A DNA stretch of 64,000 nt from positions 204,366 through 268,365 of the forward strand of contig JACRDT010000010.1 of NCBI GenBank assembly GCA_016212795.1, given 5' to 3'. This document shows positions 29,964-39,100 of this stretch, piece by piece. The notes under the pieces are model-generated. The model was not told the origin of the DNA. It made no database searches and saw only the letters and a program-made list of their open reading frames with translations. The first letter of the stretch is position 1, and each line of letters begins with the position of its first letter. A program made the position numbers and the translations under genes. Source of the DNA: Elusimicrobiota bacterium. GTDB lineage: Bacteria > Elusimicrobiota > Elusimicrobia > UBA1565 > UBA9628.

Positions 29964-30928
29964 CCATGAAAATCGCGGGTACTGTCCTCATCGCGGCGCT
30001 GACGGCGCTGGCGCCAAGGGCGGAGGCGGCCATCAACAAGGACGGGGGTTCCTCGGGCGCGCAGTTCCTGAAGCTTGGGGCTGGGGCGCGCGCGGGAGGG
30101 ATGGCGGACTCCTTCTCGGCTTTGGCCGACGACGTGCACGCGGTCTACTACAACCCGGCGGGGCTTGCCCAACTCAAGGGGATGGAGGTCGCGGGCGCCC
30201 ATACCTCCTTCATCCAGGACATGAACTACGAGGCGCTGGAGGCCGCCGCTCCCCTGCCCTTCGACAAACAGGAGAAGTTCTCCCGGCACACCCTGGCCCT
30301 GGGCATCTACTACCTGTCGGTCGCCAAGGTCGAGAAGCGCGCGACGGACACGAGCGACGCCGTGGGCACCTTCGACGCGACGGACGGGTCCTACGGGCTG
30401 AGCTACGCCTACGGGTTCAACCGCCAGCTCAGCGTGGGCGCGAGCGCCAAGCTCATCTCCGAGAGGATCGACACCTACCACTCCGACAGCTTCGCGGCGG
30501 ACCTGGGCCTGCTCTACAAGGTCAACCCGGACGGCAAGACCCCGGTGGCGGTCTCGGCGGTGCTGAGGAACTGGGGGACGCGGGTGTCCTACGCCCGCGG
30601 CGAGAGCGACCCGCTGCCGGTGTCGGTCACCTTCGGACTGGGCGCGCAGGTCTGGCCGGAGCGGCTTCGGGTCAACGTCGAGACGACGAAGTACCGGGAC
30701 ATCGGCCTCTTCGGCGCCCTGGGCGCGGAGTACACCCAGCCTTTCATGAACGACATGAAGGCCTCCGCGCGCCTGGGCTACACGTCCCACTATAAGGACA
30801 TCGCGGGGTTGAACGGCCTGGCCATGGGCATGGGCGTCACCTTCCGCGTGGTGTCGTTCGACTTCGCGTGGCTGCCGTACGGCAACCTGGGCGACACCTT
30901 CCGCTACTCGCTCCTGCTGAAGTTCTGA
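29960..30928 (+). CDS. PorV/PorQ-like outer-membrane protein, cassette 1
   Basis: A 322-residue barrel with a signal peptide (second Met at 29966 is an alternative start). The N-terminal mature motif SSGAQFLKLGAGARAGGMADSFSALADD followed by YYNPAGLAQL is the signature of the PorV/PorQ (UPF0164) family. In Bacteroidota, PorV shuttles C-terminal-domain cargo of the type IX secretion system on the outer membrane. The last strand ends RYSLLLKF, as in barrel proteins. Its ATG overlaps the stop of the giant gene (ATGA), so the cargo and the putative carrier are translationally coupled. The same pairing occurs at 42510. No other type IX components are in the window, so secretion by that route is an inference. 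Confidence 0.85.
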   Translation: MTMKIAGTVLIAALTALAPRAEAAINKDGGSSGAQFLKLGAGARAGGMADSFSALADDVHAVYYNPAGLAQLKGMEVAGAHTSFIQDMNYEALEAAAPLPFDKQEKFSRHTLALGIYYLSVAKVEKRATDTSDAVGTFDATDGSYGLSYAYGFNRQLSVGASAKLISERIDTYHSDSFAADLGLLYKVNPDGKTPVAVSAVLRNWGTRVSYARGESDPLPVSVTFGLGAQVWPERLRVNVETTKYRDIGLFGALGAEYTQPFMNDMKASARLGYTSHYKDIAGLNGLAMGMGVTFRVVSFDFAWLPYGNLGDTFRYSLLLKF

Positions 30929-32985
30929 GCGCCACGGCATCCGGCGGCGGGACGGCCCTTTCGTCAGCGGGAGCGGCCTGGTCTCGCGTCGGGCTGCTGC
31001 TGGCCGGCGTGGCTGGCCTTCCCTTTTGCGACGGCGTCGGCGCCGTCTTCACCCTCCCCAAGCTGGCGGCCCTCGGCCTGGCGGTCCTGCTGTGCGCCGT
31101 CGCAAGCGCGCTCGGCGGCCCGCCGCGGCGGAGCACGGCGCTCGACCTCCCCCTGCTCGGCGTCCTGGCGGCCTTGGGGCTGTCCGCGGCGTTCTCCGTG
31201 GACAAGGTCCTAAGCGTCCTGGGGATGTACAACTACTACGCCTACGGCGTCTGGCCGATGGCGATGGCCGCCTGTCTCGCCTTCTTCGCGGCGCGGGCCG
31301 ACGACGGGGTCCGCCGGGACTGCCTTCGGGCCTTCGTCGCGGCCGGCGCCCTGGCGGGTGTCTACGCCGGCGTCCAGGCCTCCGGCATCGAGCCCTTCCC
31401 GTCCGTCGGGACGGTCCTGACGGGGGGGAGGGCCATCTCCACCGTGGGGAGCCCGGTCTCGCTGGGCGCGTTCGAGGCCATGGCGCTGCCCGTGGCGCTC
31501 TGGTGCGCTCGGCAGGGCGGCGGTCGGGCGAGCCTGTTGGGCTGGGTGGGCCTGGCGCTCGTCGGGACGGGGCTGCTGGCCTCCGGGTCGAGGGCGGGCT
31601 GGTTGGGCGCGCTGGCGGGCGTCGCGGCGTTTGTGGCGCTGTCGGGGAAAGCCTGGCCCAAGGGGGCCAGGTCGTCGCAGGCGCGAGCCGTCCTCCTCTT
31701 GCCGGGGACGGCCTGGCCCAAGGGGGCCAGATCGTCGCAGGCGCGAGCCGTCCTCCTCTCGCCGGGGACGGCCGGCGCGCCGATGTCGCGCGGCCGGCGC
31801 GCCGCGGTGGCCGCCTGCCTCCTGGGGCTGGGCGCCATCCTTTTCTGGCGGATGTCCGCCCGTAAGTCGGAGCTGAGCGAGCTGGACCGGGCCAGGATGG
31901 AGGTCTGGGGCATCGCCTGGAAGACGTTCCAGGGGGCGCCATGGCTGGGGACCGGCCCGGACACCTTCGAGCTGGCGTTCAGGCGCGGCAAGACCGAGGA
32001 CTACGTCAAGGTCACCACCACGGAGGAATACCAGGCCCATGCCCACAACGACATCCTGCAGGTCCTGGCGACCACCGGGCTCCTGGGAGCGGCGGCCTAC
32101 GCCTGGCTGCTGTGGACCCTGATCGTGCAGGGCGGCCGGTCCCTGGCCGACCCGGGACGCCGTCTCTTGGCCGCCGCCCCCTCCGGCGAACGGAGAACGT
32201 CCTGCGCCTGCGAGGACGGCGTCCCCTTGGCCGCCGCGGCCGGCTCGGGACTGTTCTCCTTGTTCGTCTGCATGAAGTTCAACCCGGTGCCGCTCGAGAC
32301 GTTCGCGGCCGCGGCCCTTCTCGGCGGGTTCCTCATCCCGGCTGAGACCGGCGAGGGGGAAAAGCCGCGCGCGGCAGGGGTCCCGAGACAGGCTGGGCCG
32401 CCGGCAGGGCCGCTCTGGGCCGCGCTGGCGGCGGCTCTGGTCCTGTTCGGGGGGGCGTCGGTCTTCCTCTCTTTGCGGCTCGCCGCGGCCGACCGCTGGG
32501 CCAAGAGGGCCGTGGCGGAGATCGGGTCCGGCAGGAACGAGTCCGCCAAGCGGCACTACGAGAGGGCCCTGGCCTTGAACCCTTGCGAGTTGATCTACCA
32601 CATGGGGTTCATCAACTACCTGACGGCCCTGGCGGCCGGGACGCCGGACGCCGCGGCGCGGGCCAGCCTGCTCGATAGGGCGTCCGAGCTGGGCCGGCAG
32701 GCGGTCTCCTGCCATCCGGATTCGTCGCTGGCCCATTTCTGCCTGGGGACGGCGGAGCTCATCCAGGCGCAGGCGGGCAGGACCGAGCGCCTGGCCCTGG
32801 CCGAGGCCGAACTGGACCGCGCCATCGCGGCGGACCCGAATTTCAAACGCATCCTCGACGTGCGCCTCAAGGCCGCCCTCCTGCGGGGGGACGCGGCGGC
32901 CCGCGACCGGCTGATCCAGCGCATCGTCTATCTGCACGCCCTGCCTCATCGATATAACTCGCCCCCCCCGAGGGGGGGCGAGTAG
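30868..32985 (+). CDS. O-antigen ligase (Wzy_C-like) family membrane protein with TPR-like tail
   Basis: About 705 residues if read from GTG 30868, which overlaps PorV by 61 bp; no clear start or ribosome site exists, and the true start may lie just after the PorV stop. About ten hydrophobic helices are followed by a long loop with ASGSRAGWLG (near residue 240) and HAHNDILQ (near 392), the two hallmarks of the O-antigen ligase/Wzy_C family. A helical repeat tail with TPR-like spacing (RHYERALALNP, about 545-698) follows. Such proteins join or polymerise surface glycans or glycosylate surface proteins, which would fit next to a giant exported protein. A 60-nt tandem repeat (31651-31770) inserts 40 residues in the loop, and the last residues (NSPPPRGGE) and stop come from the palindromic repeat at 32957. 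Confidence 0.75.
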   Translation: MAAVRQPGRHLPLLAPAEVLSATASGGGTALSSAGAAWSRVGLLLAGVAGLPFCDGVGAVFTLPKLAALGLAVLLCAVASALGGPPRRSTALDLPLLGVLAALGLSAAFSVDKVLSVLGMYNYYAYGVWPMAMAACLAFFAARADDGVRRDCLRAFVAAGALAGVYAGVQASGIEPFPSVGTVLTGGRAISTVGSPVSLGAFEAMALPVALWCARQGGGRASLLGWVGLALVGTGLLASGSRAGWLGALAGVAAFVALSGKAWPKGARSSQARAVLLLPGTAWPKGARSSQARAVLLSPGTAGAPMSRGRRAAVAACLLGLGAILFWRMSARKSELSELDRARMEVWGIAWKTFQGAPWLGTGPDTFELAFRRGKTEDYVKVTTTEEYQAHAHNDILQVLATTGLLGAAAYAWLLWTLIVQGGRSLADPGRRLLAAAPSGERRTSCACEDGVPLAAAAGSGLFSLFVCMKFNPVPLETFAAAALLGGFLIPAETGEGEKPRAAGVPRQAGPPAGPLWAALAAALVLFGGASVFLSLRLAAADRWAKRAVAEIGSGRNESAKRHYERALALNPCELIYHMGFINYLTALAAGTPDAAARASLLDRASELGRQAVSCHPDSSLAHFCLGTAELIQAQAGRTERLALAEAELDRAIAADPNFKRILDVRLKAALLRGDAAARDRLIQRIVYLHALPHRYNSPPPRGGE
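31651..31770 (+). repeat. 60-nt in-frame tandem duplication
   Basis: Two 60-nt units (31651-31710 and 31711-31770) differ at only two bases. Each begins with the palindrome GCCTGGCCCAAGGGGGCCAG. A degenerate copy in the opposite orientation occurs at about 32178-32237 in the same gene (about 36 of 50 aligned positions match by eye), so this behaves as a small mobile-type repeat tolerated in coding sequence. Confidence 0.8.
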
Positions 32986-33137
32986 CGGGGGGGCCAATGC
33001 CGTTTCATTGAGGATACCTCGCAACTGGGGGGGAGAGGGGGGCCAATGCCGTTTCATTGGGATGCCCCCCGCGGGGGAGGCCTGATGAAACGGCAACTGC
33101 CCCCTCAGCTACTCGCCTCCCCGCGGGGGAGGCGAGT
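32957..33137. repeat. Composite palindromic repeat, copy 2
   Basis: The left hairpin at 32957-32983 and right hairpin at 33111-33137 both have ACTCGCC/GGCGAGT ends. The central arms carry GCCGTTTCATTG and TGATGAAACGGC in opposite orientation. The left arm is partly duplicated (GGGGGGCCAATGCCGTTTCATTG occurs twice, split by about 45 bp). The left hairpin carries the stop codon of the O-antigen ligase gene, and the right end lies 22 bp before the -35 of the cassette 2 promoter. Confidence 0.8.
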
Positions 33138-33159
33138 GATTTCTGTAACAAAAGTCATA

Positions 33160-33188
33160 TTGACTTCCCCTGGGGCCCCTGTTAAACT
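33160..33188 (+). promoter_or_regulatory. Sigma-70-type promoter of surface cassette 2
   Basis: TTGACT (33160-33165), 17-bp spacer, TAAACT (33183-33188). A CAAAA block sits at the same distance upstream as in the promoter at 990-1018. The predicted leader to ATG 33276 is about 80 nt, matching cassette 1. Confidence 0.75.
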
Positions 33189-33275
33189 TCAGAGAAGGCT
33201 TGCCGTCTATACGTCGTCCCTTATAGAATAGAGATGGGCGGCAGGCGCCGGTGCCGAGGAGAAAGACCCGTTCCC

Positions 33276-34778
33276 ATGAAATGCCGTCTCGCCGCCCTGG
33301 CAGCCCTCCTGACAGCGTTCTGGCTGCCTCCTGAGGCCTGGAGCGCGACCCAGCTCTCGGAGTTCTCGGGCATCGTCCAACTCAAGGCCGGCGACGCCGC
33401 TTTCTGGGTCCAGGTGGAGAAGGTCCCCCTCGACCTCAACCCGGGCGACGGCGTGCGCACCGGGGAGAAAGGCAAGGCCTCCGTGACCTTCTCGGACGGC
33501 TCCCGCGTCGACATCGGCGGCAACGGCTACTTCCTGCTGGATGAATCGAGCGCGAAGCAGACGGGCATCAGGCTGATGCTCGGCGCCCTGAGGGCCAATG
33601 TGGCCAAGCTCCTGTCCAGGCAGTTCTCGGTCCGCACGCCCACGGCCGTATGCAGCGTCCGGGGCACCGAGTTCCAGGTGGCGGTCTTCGAGGGAGGCCG
33701 CACATCGGTCGACCTCTACAAGGGGCTTTTGGCCGTCTCGGACCAGAAGGGCCAGCAGATCCTCCTCAAGCCCGGCCAGAAACTGGAAGTGGACATGAGG
33801 GGCCTCGGCAGCCCCGCCGAGATCCCCTCCCAGTCCCAGGCCAGGTCCGGGAAGTTCCACACCGTCATGCGCCGGGAGATGAGCCTGGACATGTCCAAGG
33901 AGGAGGTACAGGCCGCGGCCGCCCGCGAGATCAAACTGGCGGAATACCAGCAGGGCAAGGCCCTCACCGACGTGTTCGGCAACCGGGTGAGGCTCGAGGA
34001 GTACATCGTCAGGCCTCAGAGCGACCAGTTCAAGCTCGTGGTGTTGAACGAGCGCAAGGACCGGTTCGACTACTTCTACTACCTGGGCACCTTCAACAAG
34101 GCGCTGCCCCGGGACCTCTCCACGGCGCTGCGCCAGTTGGGCGGCGGGGTGGGGACCGCGCCGGAGTACTTCCTCAAGTCTTTCGAGACCGGCCGGTCCA
34201 ACACCAAGGACTCGATGGTCGAGCTGGGCATCGACGGGCATCAGGTGAACGTCAACGACAACGGGACCATCGCGGACGACGTGCGGTACTTCTACAACGC
34301 GGCGACCGACTCCTTCGATGACGTGACAGGCCAGGCCGTGTTCCAGACGCTCTTCGACAAGTACGGGTTCTACGTCAACGGCAAGCTCAAGTACGGCTGG
34401 ACCGGGGCGAACCTCGCCAGCTACGCCAACGCCACGGCCGCGACGAACAACGATCCCATCACCGGCGCAGCGCTGGCCCAGGCCCTGCCCAACCGGACGG
34501 TGAACCTCACCTGGCCGGACGTCAACAACCAGCACCAGGTGATCTACGAGTCCTACGACGACGGCACGTTCACCAAATGGGACAACTACATCATCGATAA
34601 CGACGGCAAGATCGCGACCGTCGCCGATTTTCAGGGCGTGCGCACGGGAGCCGCTTTCAAGGAGAAGCTCCTGAACTTCAACTACGAGCAGGTGATCACC
34701 TCCTCCGAGTTCGGAGGCCGCAAGATCGACCTGGTCGTGGAGCCCAGGGTGCTGATTCAATCCGGACTTATCCAGTGA
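33276..34778 (+). CDS. Secreted FecR-domain protein, cassette 2
   Basis: A 500-residue paralogue of the protein at 1109. ATG 33276 is preferred over ATG 33234 because it begins a clean signal peptide (MKCRLAALAALLTAFWL) and gives a leader matching cassette 1; GAGGAG lies at 33256-33261. The FecR domain spans about 22-165 (GDGVRTGEKGKASVTFSDGS, FSVRTPTAVCSVRGTEFQV). The second half carries QFKLVVLNERKDRFDYFYYLGTFNKALP and ends FGGRKIDLVVEPRVLIQSGLIQ-like residues, as in the first copy. The location is predicted to be the cell envelope. Function is unknown beyond association with the barrel and surface-protein genes that follow. Confidence 0.85.
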   Translation: MKCRLAALAALLTAFWLPPEAWSATQLSEFSGIVQLKAGDAAFWVQVEKVPLDLNPGDGVRTGEKGKASVTFSDGSRVDIGGNGYFLLDESSAKQTGIRLMLGALRANVAKLLSRQFSVRTPTAVCSVRGTEFQVAVFEGGRTSVDLYKGLLAVSDQKGQQILLKPGQKLEVDMRGLGSPAEIPSQSQARSGKFHTVMRREMSLDMSKEEVQAAAAREIKLAEYQQGKALTDVFGNRVRLEEYIVRPQSDQFKLVVLNERKDRFDYFYYLGTFNKALPRDLSTALRQLGGGVGTAPEYFLKSFETGRSNTKDSMVELGIDGHQVNVNDNGTIADDVRYFYNAATDSFDDVTGQAVFQTLFDKYGFYVNGKLKYGWTGANLASYANATAATNNDPITGAALAQALPNRTVNLTWPDVNNQHQVIYESYDDGTFTKWDNYIIDNDGKIATVADFQGVRTGAAFKEKLLNFNYEQVITSSEFGGRKIDLVVEPRVLIQSGLIQ

Positions 34779-34785
34779 GCAATCG

Positions 34786-34830
34786 TGAGCCTCCCCCCCA
34801 GGGGGGGAGGCGAGCATCGAGGGGGGGATG
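34786..34830. repeat. Degenerate half-copy of the palindromic repeat
   Basis: A single hairpin GCCTCCCCCCC/GGGGGGGAGGC (34789-34811) followed by CGAG and a G-run. It matches only the outer hairpin of the larger elements and lies between two co-directional genes of cassette 2. Confidence 0.55.
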
Positions 34831-34871
34831 TTCTTTCTTCTTCGTTGCTCGGACATCTTAGGGGGATAAGA

Positions 34872-36098
34872 GTGTTGACCCGTCTGCTGGCGACGATGAT
34901 GATCATGCAAGCGGCCCAAGCGCGCGCCGTCGAGGTGACGCCCCTTTTCAACTTCCAGGTCCTGGGTGGGCAGTACTTCTTCAGGAGCGAGAAAGGCGAC
35001 CTCAGCGGCAACGCCTCGGGCATCGTGGCGCCCGCGCTCAAGTTCGACGAGCACCTAGCGCTCCTGCCCAGCGTGAGCAGCACCTACCAGGGGACCAAGC
35101 AGGTGGTGGACCTCGTGGGGTCCGGGAGCATCTTCCAGGAGCAGATGGACCACCGGGTCGGCACCCGGCTCGTCATCACCCCCGGGGGGGACGCCGGCCG
35201 CTGGAGACTCAAGCCCAGCATCAGCTATAAGTACGAGCTTCTCAAGGAGACCAAGGACGAGAGCTGGGGGAGGGGGCTGTTCGACTATTACAAGATGAGC
35301 GGCGGCTTCGAGGCCGAGTTCGTCTACCGGGACCCGTTCAGCCTGCGGTTCGGCTTCGATTATTTCGAGACGCACTTCCCCAACTACTCCAGCCTGGAGG
35401 CCCAGGCCGCCACGGCGTTGGGCAACGACATGGCGCGGGAGCTCGTCGGGGGCAAGGTGCTCGACACCAGGAACTTCTCCGTGTTCGCCTCCATGGACGG
35501 GCCCATCAGCGAGTACGTCATCCTGGAGGGGATGGCCGCCTCGGTCTACCAGGACTACTACAACCAGCGCCTGGTCGACGAGGCCGGGGCGTACAAGCTC
35601 GCCCTCCGCGAAGACATCCTGAGCACCGCGGGCCTGGGCGTGCGCCTCCCCGCCCGCATCGCGCGGGAGGTGCGGATGCTGGGCAACGTGGACCTCTCCC
35701 TCTCCTATAACACGTCGAATCAGAACAGTTTCGACGCCCAGCGCGTCAAGTTCATGAAGTTCTACTACAACTACGGGGAGATCAAGGCCGGCCCGTCCGT
35801 CCGGCTCTACTTCGGCCCGGAGAAGAGGCCCGTGGCCCTGGGCGTGGGGGGGCAGTGGTGGTACCGCCGGTACCCCTACCGCCCGCGACAGAACGACGAG
35901 GGCACCTACAAGCCCGAGGTCGTCAGGACCCATTCCTACATGGCCTCCACCTCGCTGAGCTATCCCATGAGCGACCACTTCAGCCTGGTCTTCGATTTCC
36001 AGTACGGCGCCTCCGTCTCGAACCAGACCTATGAGCAGTACTACTCATACAATTACACCGTGAAGAACTACCTGTTCGGGTTCAAATACGAATATTAA
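34872..36098 (+). CDS. Outer-membrane beta-barrel protein, cassette 2
   Basis: A 408-residue paralogue of the barrel at 2685. GTG 34872 is chosen because GGGGGAT (34861-34867) is well spaced from it and a short signal peptide follows (LTRLLATMMIMQAAQARA); the longer frame from 34785 would translate repeat DNA. Shared landmarks are GGQYFF, YQGTKQVVDLVGSG, QEQMDHRVGT, KETKDESWGRGLFDYYK and a terminal FGFKYEY strand. Tyr/Phe-rich alternating strands and the final aromatic residue support an outer-membrane barrel. It is followed without a clear gap by the 2128-residue surface protein. Confidence 0.8.
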   Translation: MLTRLLATMMIMQAAQARAVEVTPLFNFQVLGGQYFFRSEKGDLSGNASGIVAPALKFDEHLALLPSVSSTYQGTKQVVDLVGSGSIFQEQMDHRVGTRLVITPGGDAGRWRLKPSISYKYELLKETKDESWGRGLFDYYKMSGGFEAEFVYRDPFSLRFGFDYFETHFPNYSSLEAQAATALGNDMARELVGGKVLDTRNFSVFASMDGPISEYVILEGMAASVYQDYYNQRLVDEAGAYKLALREDILSTAGLGVRLPARIAREVRMLGNVDLSLSYNTSNQNSFDAQRVKFMKFYYNYGEIKAGPSVRLYFGPEKRPVALGVGGQWWYRRYPYRPRQNDEGTYKPEVVRTHSYMASTSLSYPMSDHFSLVFDFQYGASVSNQTYEQYYSYNYTVKNYLFGFKYEY

Positions 36099-36126
36099 GA
36101 ATCTCAGCCGGAGCACGCTGGCGTTT

Positions 36127-39100
36127 TTGGGGGCATTGGCCCTGTCCCTGAGGTGCGCCTGGGCCGCGCCGGTGGTCTCGGTGGACATATCCCCCGACAG
36201 CCAGAAATTCACCCTGGGCGGCGGTTTCACGGGGACATCCGCCGATGCGACGGGCATCCGGGGCGTCAGCTTGGCCATCCAGAAGAAGGGCGCCCCCGAC
36301 TTCTACCTGAACTGGAACAACATGCTGTGGAACCAGGCTCTGCCGCAGTTCTCCACGACCACGATCACTCCGTACATGGGAACCGCCGTGCAATGGGGTC
36401 TGGCGTTCGCGGACGCCAACCTCGCCACGGATACCACCTACTTCGTGCTGGTGAGGTCCACGAATCCCGCCGCCAACATCGGCGTCGCCGAGACCACCTT
36501 CACGTTCAAGCCGGTGCCGCCTCCTCCCCCCGATGGGGAGGGCACGATCGATCTCTCGAGCAGTTCCGCGGTGGGCTGCCAGCTCATCACGGCGACCATC
36601 ACCTTCACGGTCGGGGCTTCAGGCATCAAGGCGGGGGGGAAGATCGCCTTGCGCATCCCCAACGGTTGGACCCTGCCCGGGGGCTGGGCGAACGTCTTGC
36701 GGCCTTTGCCGGCCCTGCCTCCGCCAGGGACATTCTATGTCGAGGCTCCCGGGGGGCCGGGGCTCTACAATCTGGCCCTGAATCCGACGCAGTCAGGCGA
36801 TTCCATCCTCGGGGAGAACTGGGTCCTGTACACCCCGCTCCTCGACCTGGGACCGGGGCAGAAGGTGTACCTCACTTACACGGGCTTCCCGCCGGGCGGC
36901 GCGCTGGGTCTGGCGCCCCACACGTTCAGGGTCATGTCCCAGGCGCGGCCCGCGAGCCGCCTGGTCTCCGTCGCGGTGTCGCCGGCGATCGCCAGCTTCG
37001 GCGGCAATGCGCCCAGCCGGCTGGGCTTCATGCCGAAGGACCCGATGTCGTTGGGTCCGCTGCAGACCTCGGCTACGATGCAGATCGTCCTGACGGACGA
37101 GTGCGGGACGTCGACCGTGACGGCCACGGCCATCGTCCCCTGGCTGAACGCCGGCAGGTCCGGCGAGCTCGATGGCAACGCCACGTTCTACGCATCGGGC
37201 GGCGGGCCCATCAATGTCGTGACCATCAACGCTTGGACCGGCGTGTCCAATCCATTCTACTTCCGGACGGCGACGAGGACCGCCGAGGGCTATGAGTTCC
37301 TGACGGCCTCGATGACCGTCGCGGCCGGCAAGACCTGGGCCTCGAGGTTCGTGACGCTGCTGGCCAGCTCCGTGACCCTGAGCGGGGTGTCGGTGGACAC
37401 GGGCACGCTGACCGGGGCCGTGACGGCCACGATGACGGGCAACGGTTTCGCGAGCCCGGCGTTCGTCAACTTCACCCTGTCGCCGTCCGACGTGCGGTGG
37501 GAGGTCATCATCTCGACGGACAATGTGAACTGGTTCCCGGAGGTGTTTCACCAGCCGGGGGCTGGAGAGCCTGGCCGGACGGTGAGCTGGAACTGGGTCA
37601 ACGACCGGGTGTACCCTCCGATGGCCGTGCCGCCCGGGGTGTACTACGTGAAGGTCCTGGTGGAGGGCGGCTTGGCGGTGGACGCGACGCGTCGCCTCTA
37701 CGTCTCGCAATCGCCGTCGATCTACGGGTCGTTGGGAGCCGGCGGGCGGGGCGCGCTGGTGCAGGCCTCGGGCCCTGGGGCGAACTCCGGCAACGTGGCG
37801 GTGGCGACCGACACGGCCGGCAACTTCAGGATCTACGGACTGGAGAGCGGGCATGCCTACAATGTCACGGCCACGACCCAGGTCAAGACCGCCGCCGGCC
37901 AGTTCATGACGCTGACGGTGAGCTCCCTGAACGCGACCGCGACGACCGCGGGGACGGATATCGGGGCCATGACGTTCCCCGCCCCAGGGTATCTTCGCGT
38001 GTCGGCCGCGATCAACCCGGAGGCTCCCTCGGAGGCCTGGGGCCGGGTGAGGGCGATCAAGACGGACTACAGCCACGAGAGCGTGGGCGCGCTGCATTTC
38101 TCGACTGGGAGCGCCAGCTCGGACGACGGAGGCCAGGAGTTCGGCGCGTTGCCGAGCACGTGGACGGTGATGGGCGTCCCTCCCGGCGTCTACGACCTGG
38201 ACATCGGCCTCTTCCATCTGGGGCTCTCGACGCGGGTGACGGGGGTGACGGTGACCGGCGGCTCACAGACCGACGTCTCGGTGTCGCTGCAGAAGAAGGC
38301 CAACGTGTACGGGTGGGCGGTGCTGCCCGGGACGACGACCTTCGGGGCGTGGGTGTCGGTGCAGGGGACGAAGCTCGGGGACCGGTACCCGTCGGCGTTC
38401 GGAGGAGCGTTCATCGGGCCGCAGGCGGCCCCCGGGCTGGTGTATCCGAGCAGCGCGACGTTCACGGTGTTCGGGCTCGAGCCCGGGAGCTGGACGATCA
38501 CGGCCAAGGCGCCGGGCTACATCACGGCCTCGAGCGCGGTGCTCGTGACCACCGCGGCGGATATCGGGAACCTTTTCGGCGCGCCCGCGAGCAGGTTCAA
38601 CCTCTTCCTGAGCACGGCGGGGGTGATCGACGGGATGATCGTCGTGGGCGGAGACACGAGGTTCGTGCCCGGGGCGCCGGACGACCCGCCGTTCGCGTTC
38701 AGCGTGTTCGTCGACGCCGTCAATCCGGCGACCTTCTCGCGGGCCATGGCGCGGGTGTCGCTGGCCAGGCGGGCGGACGTGACATCGAGCACCTTCACGC
38801 TGGCCGGCGTGGAGGATGGGTCCTGGGTTCTGAGCAGCCGAATGAAGGGGTTTACGGAGGGGCGGCAGACCGCGGCCGTGGCCAACGGCCGCGGCGCCGC
38901 CTCCCTCTCGATGGGGGCGTACGACAGCCGGCTCGTGATGACGGTCAGGCTGCCCTATCCTCCCTACGCCCAGCCGGACTACCGCAAGGTGTCGGCCATC
39001 ATCCTGGGGCCGGACATCGCGCCGAGCATGAGGGGCGATCTGGTCGAGGGCAGCAGCATGGTCTTCCGCGACACGTACGCCACCTGGTATTCATCGGCGA

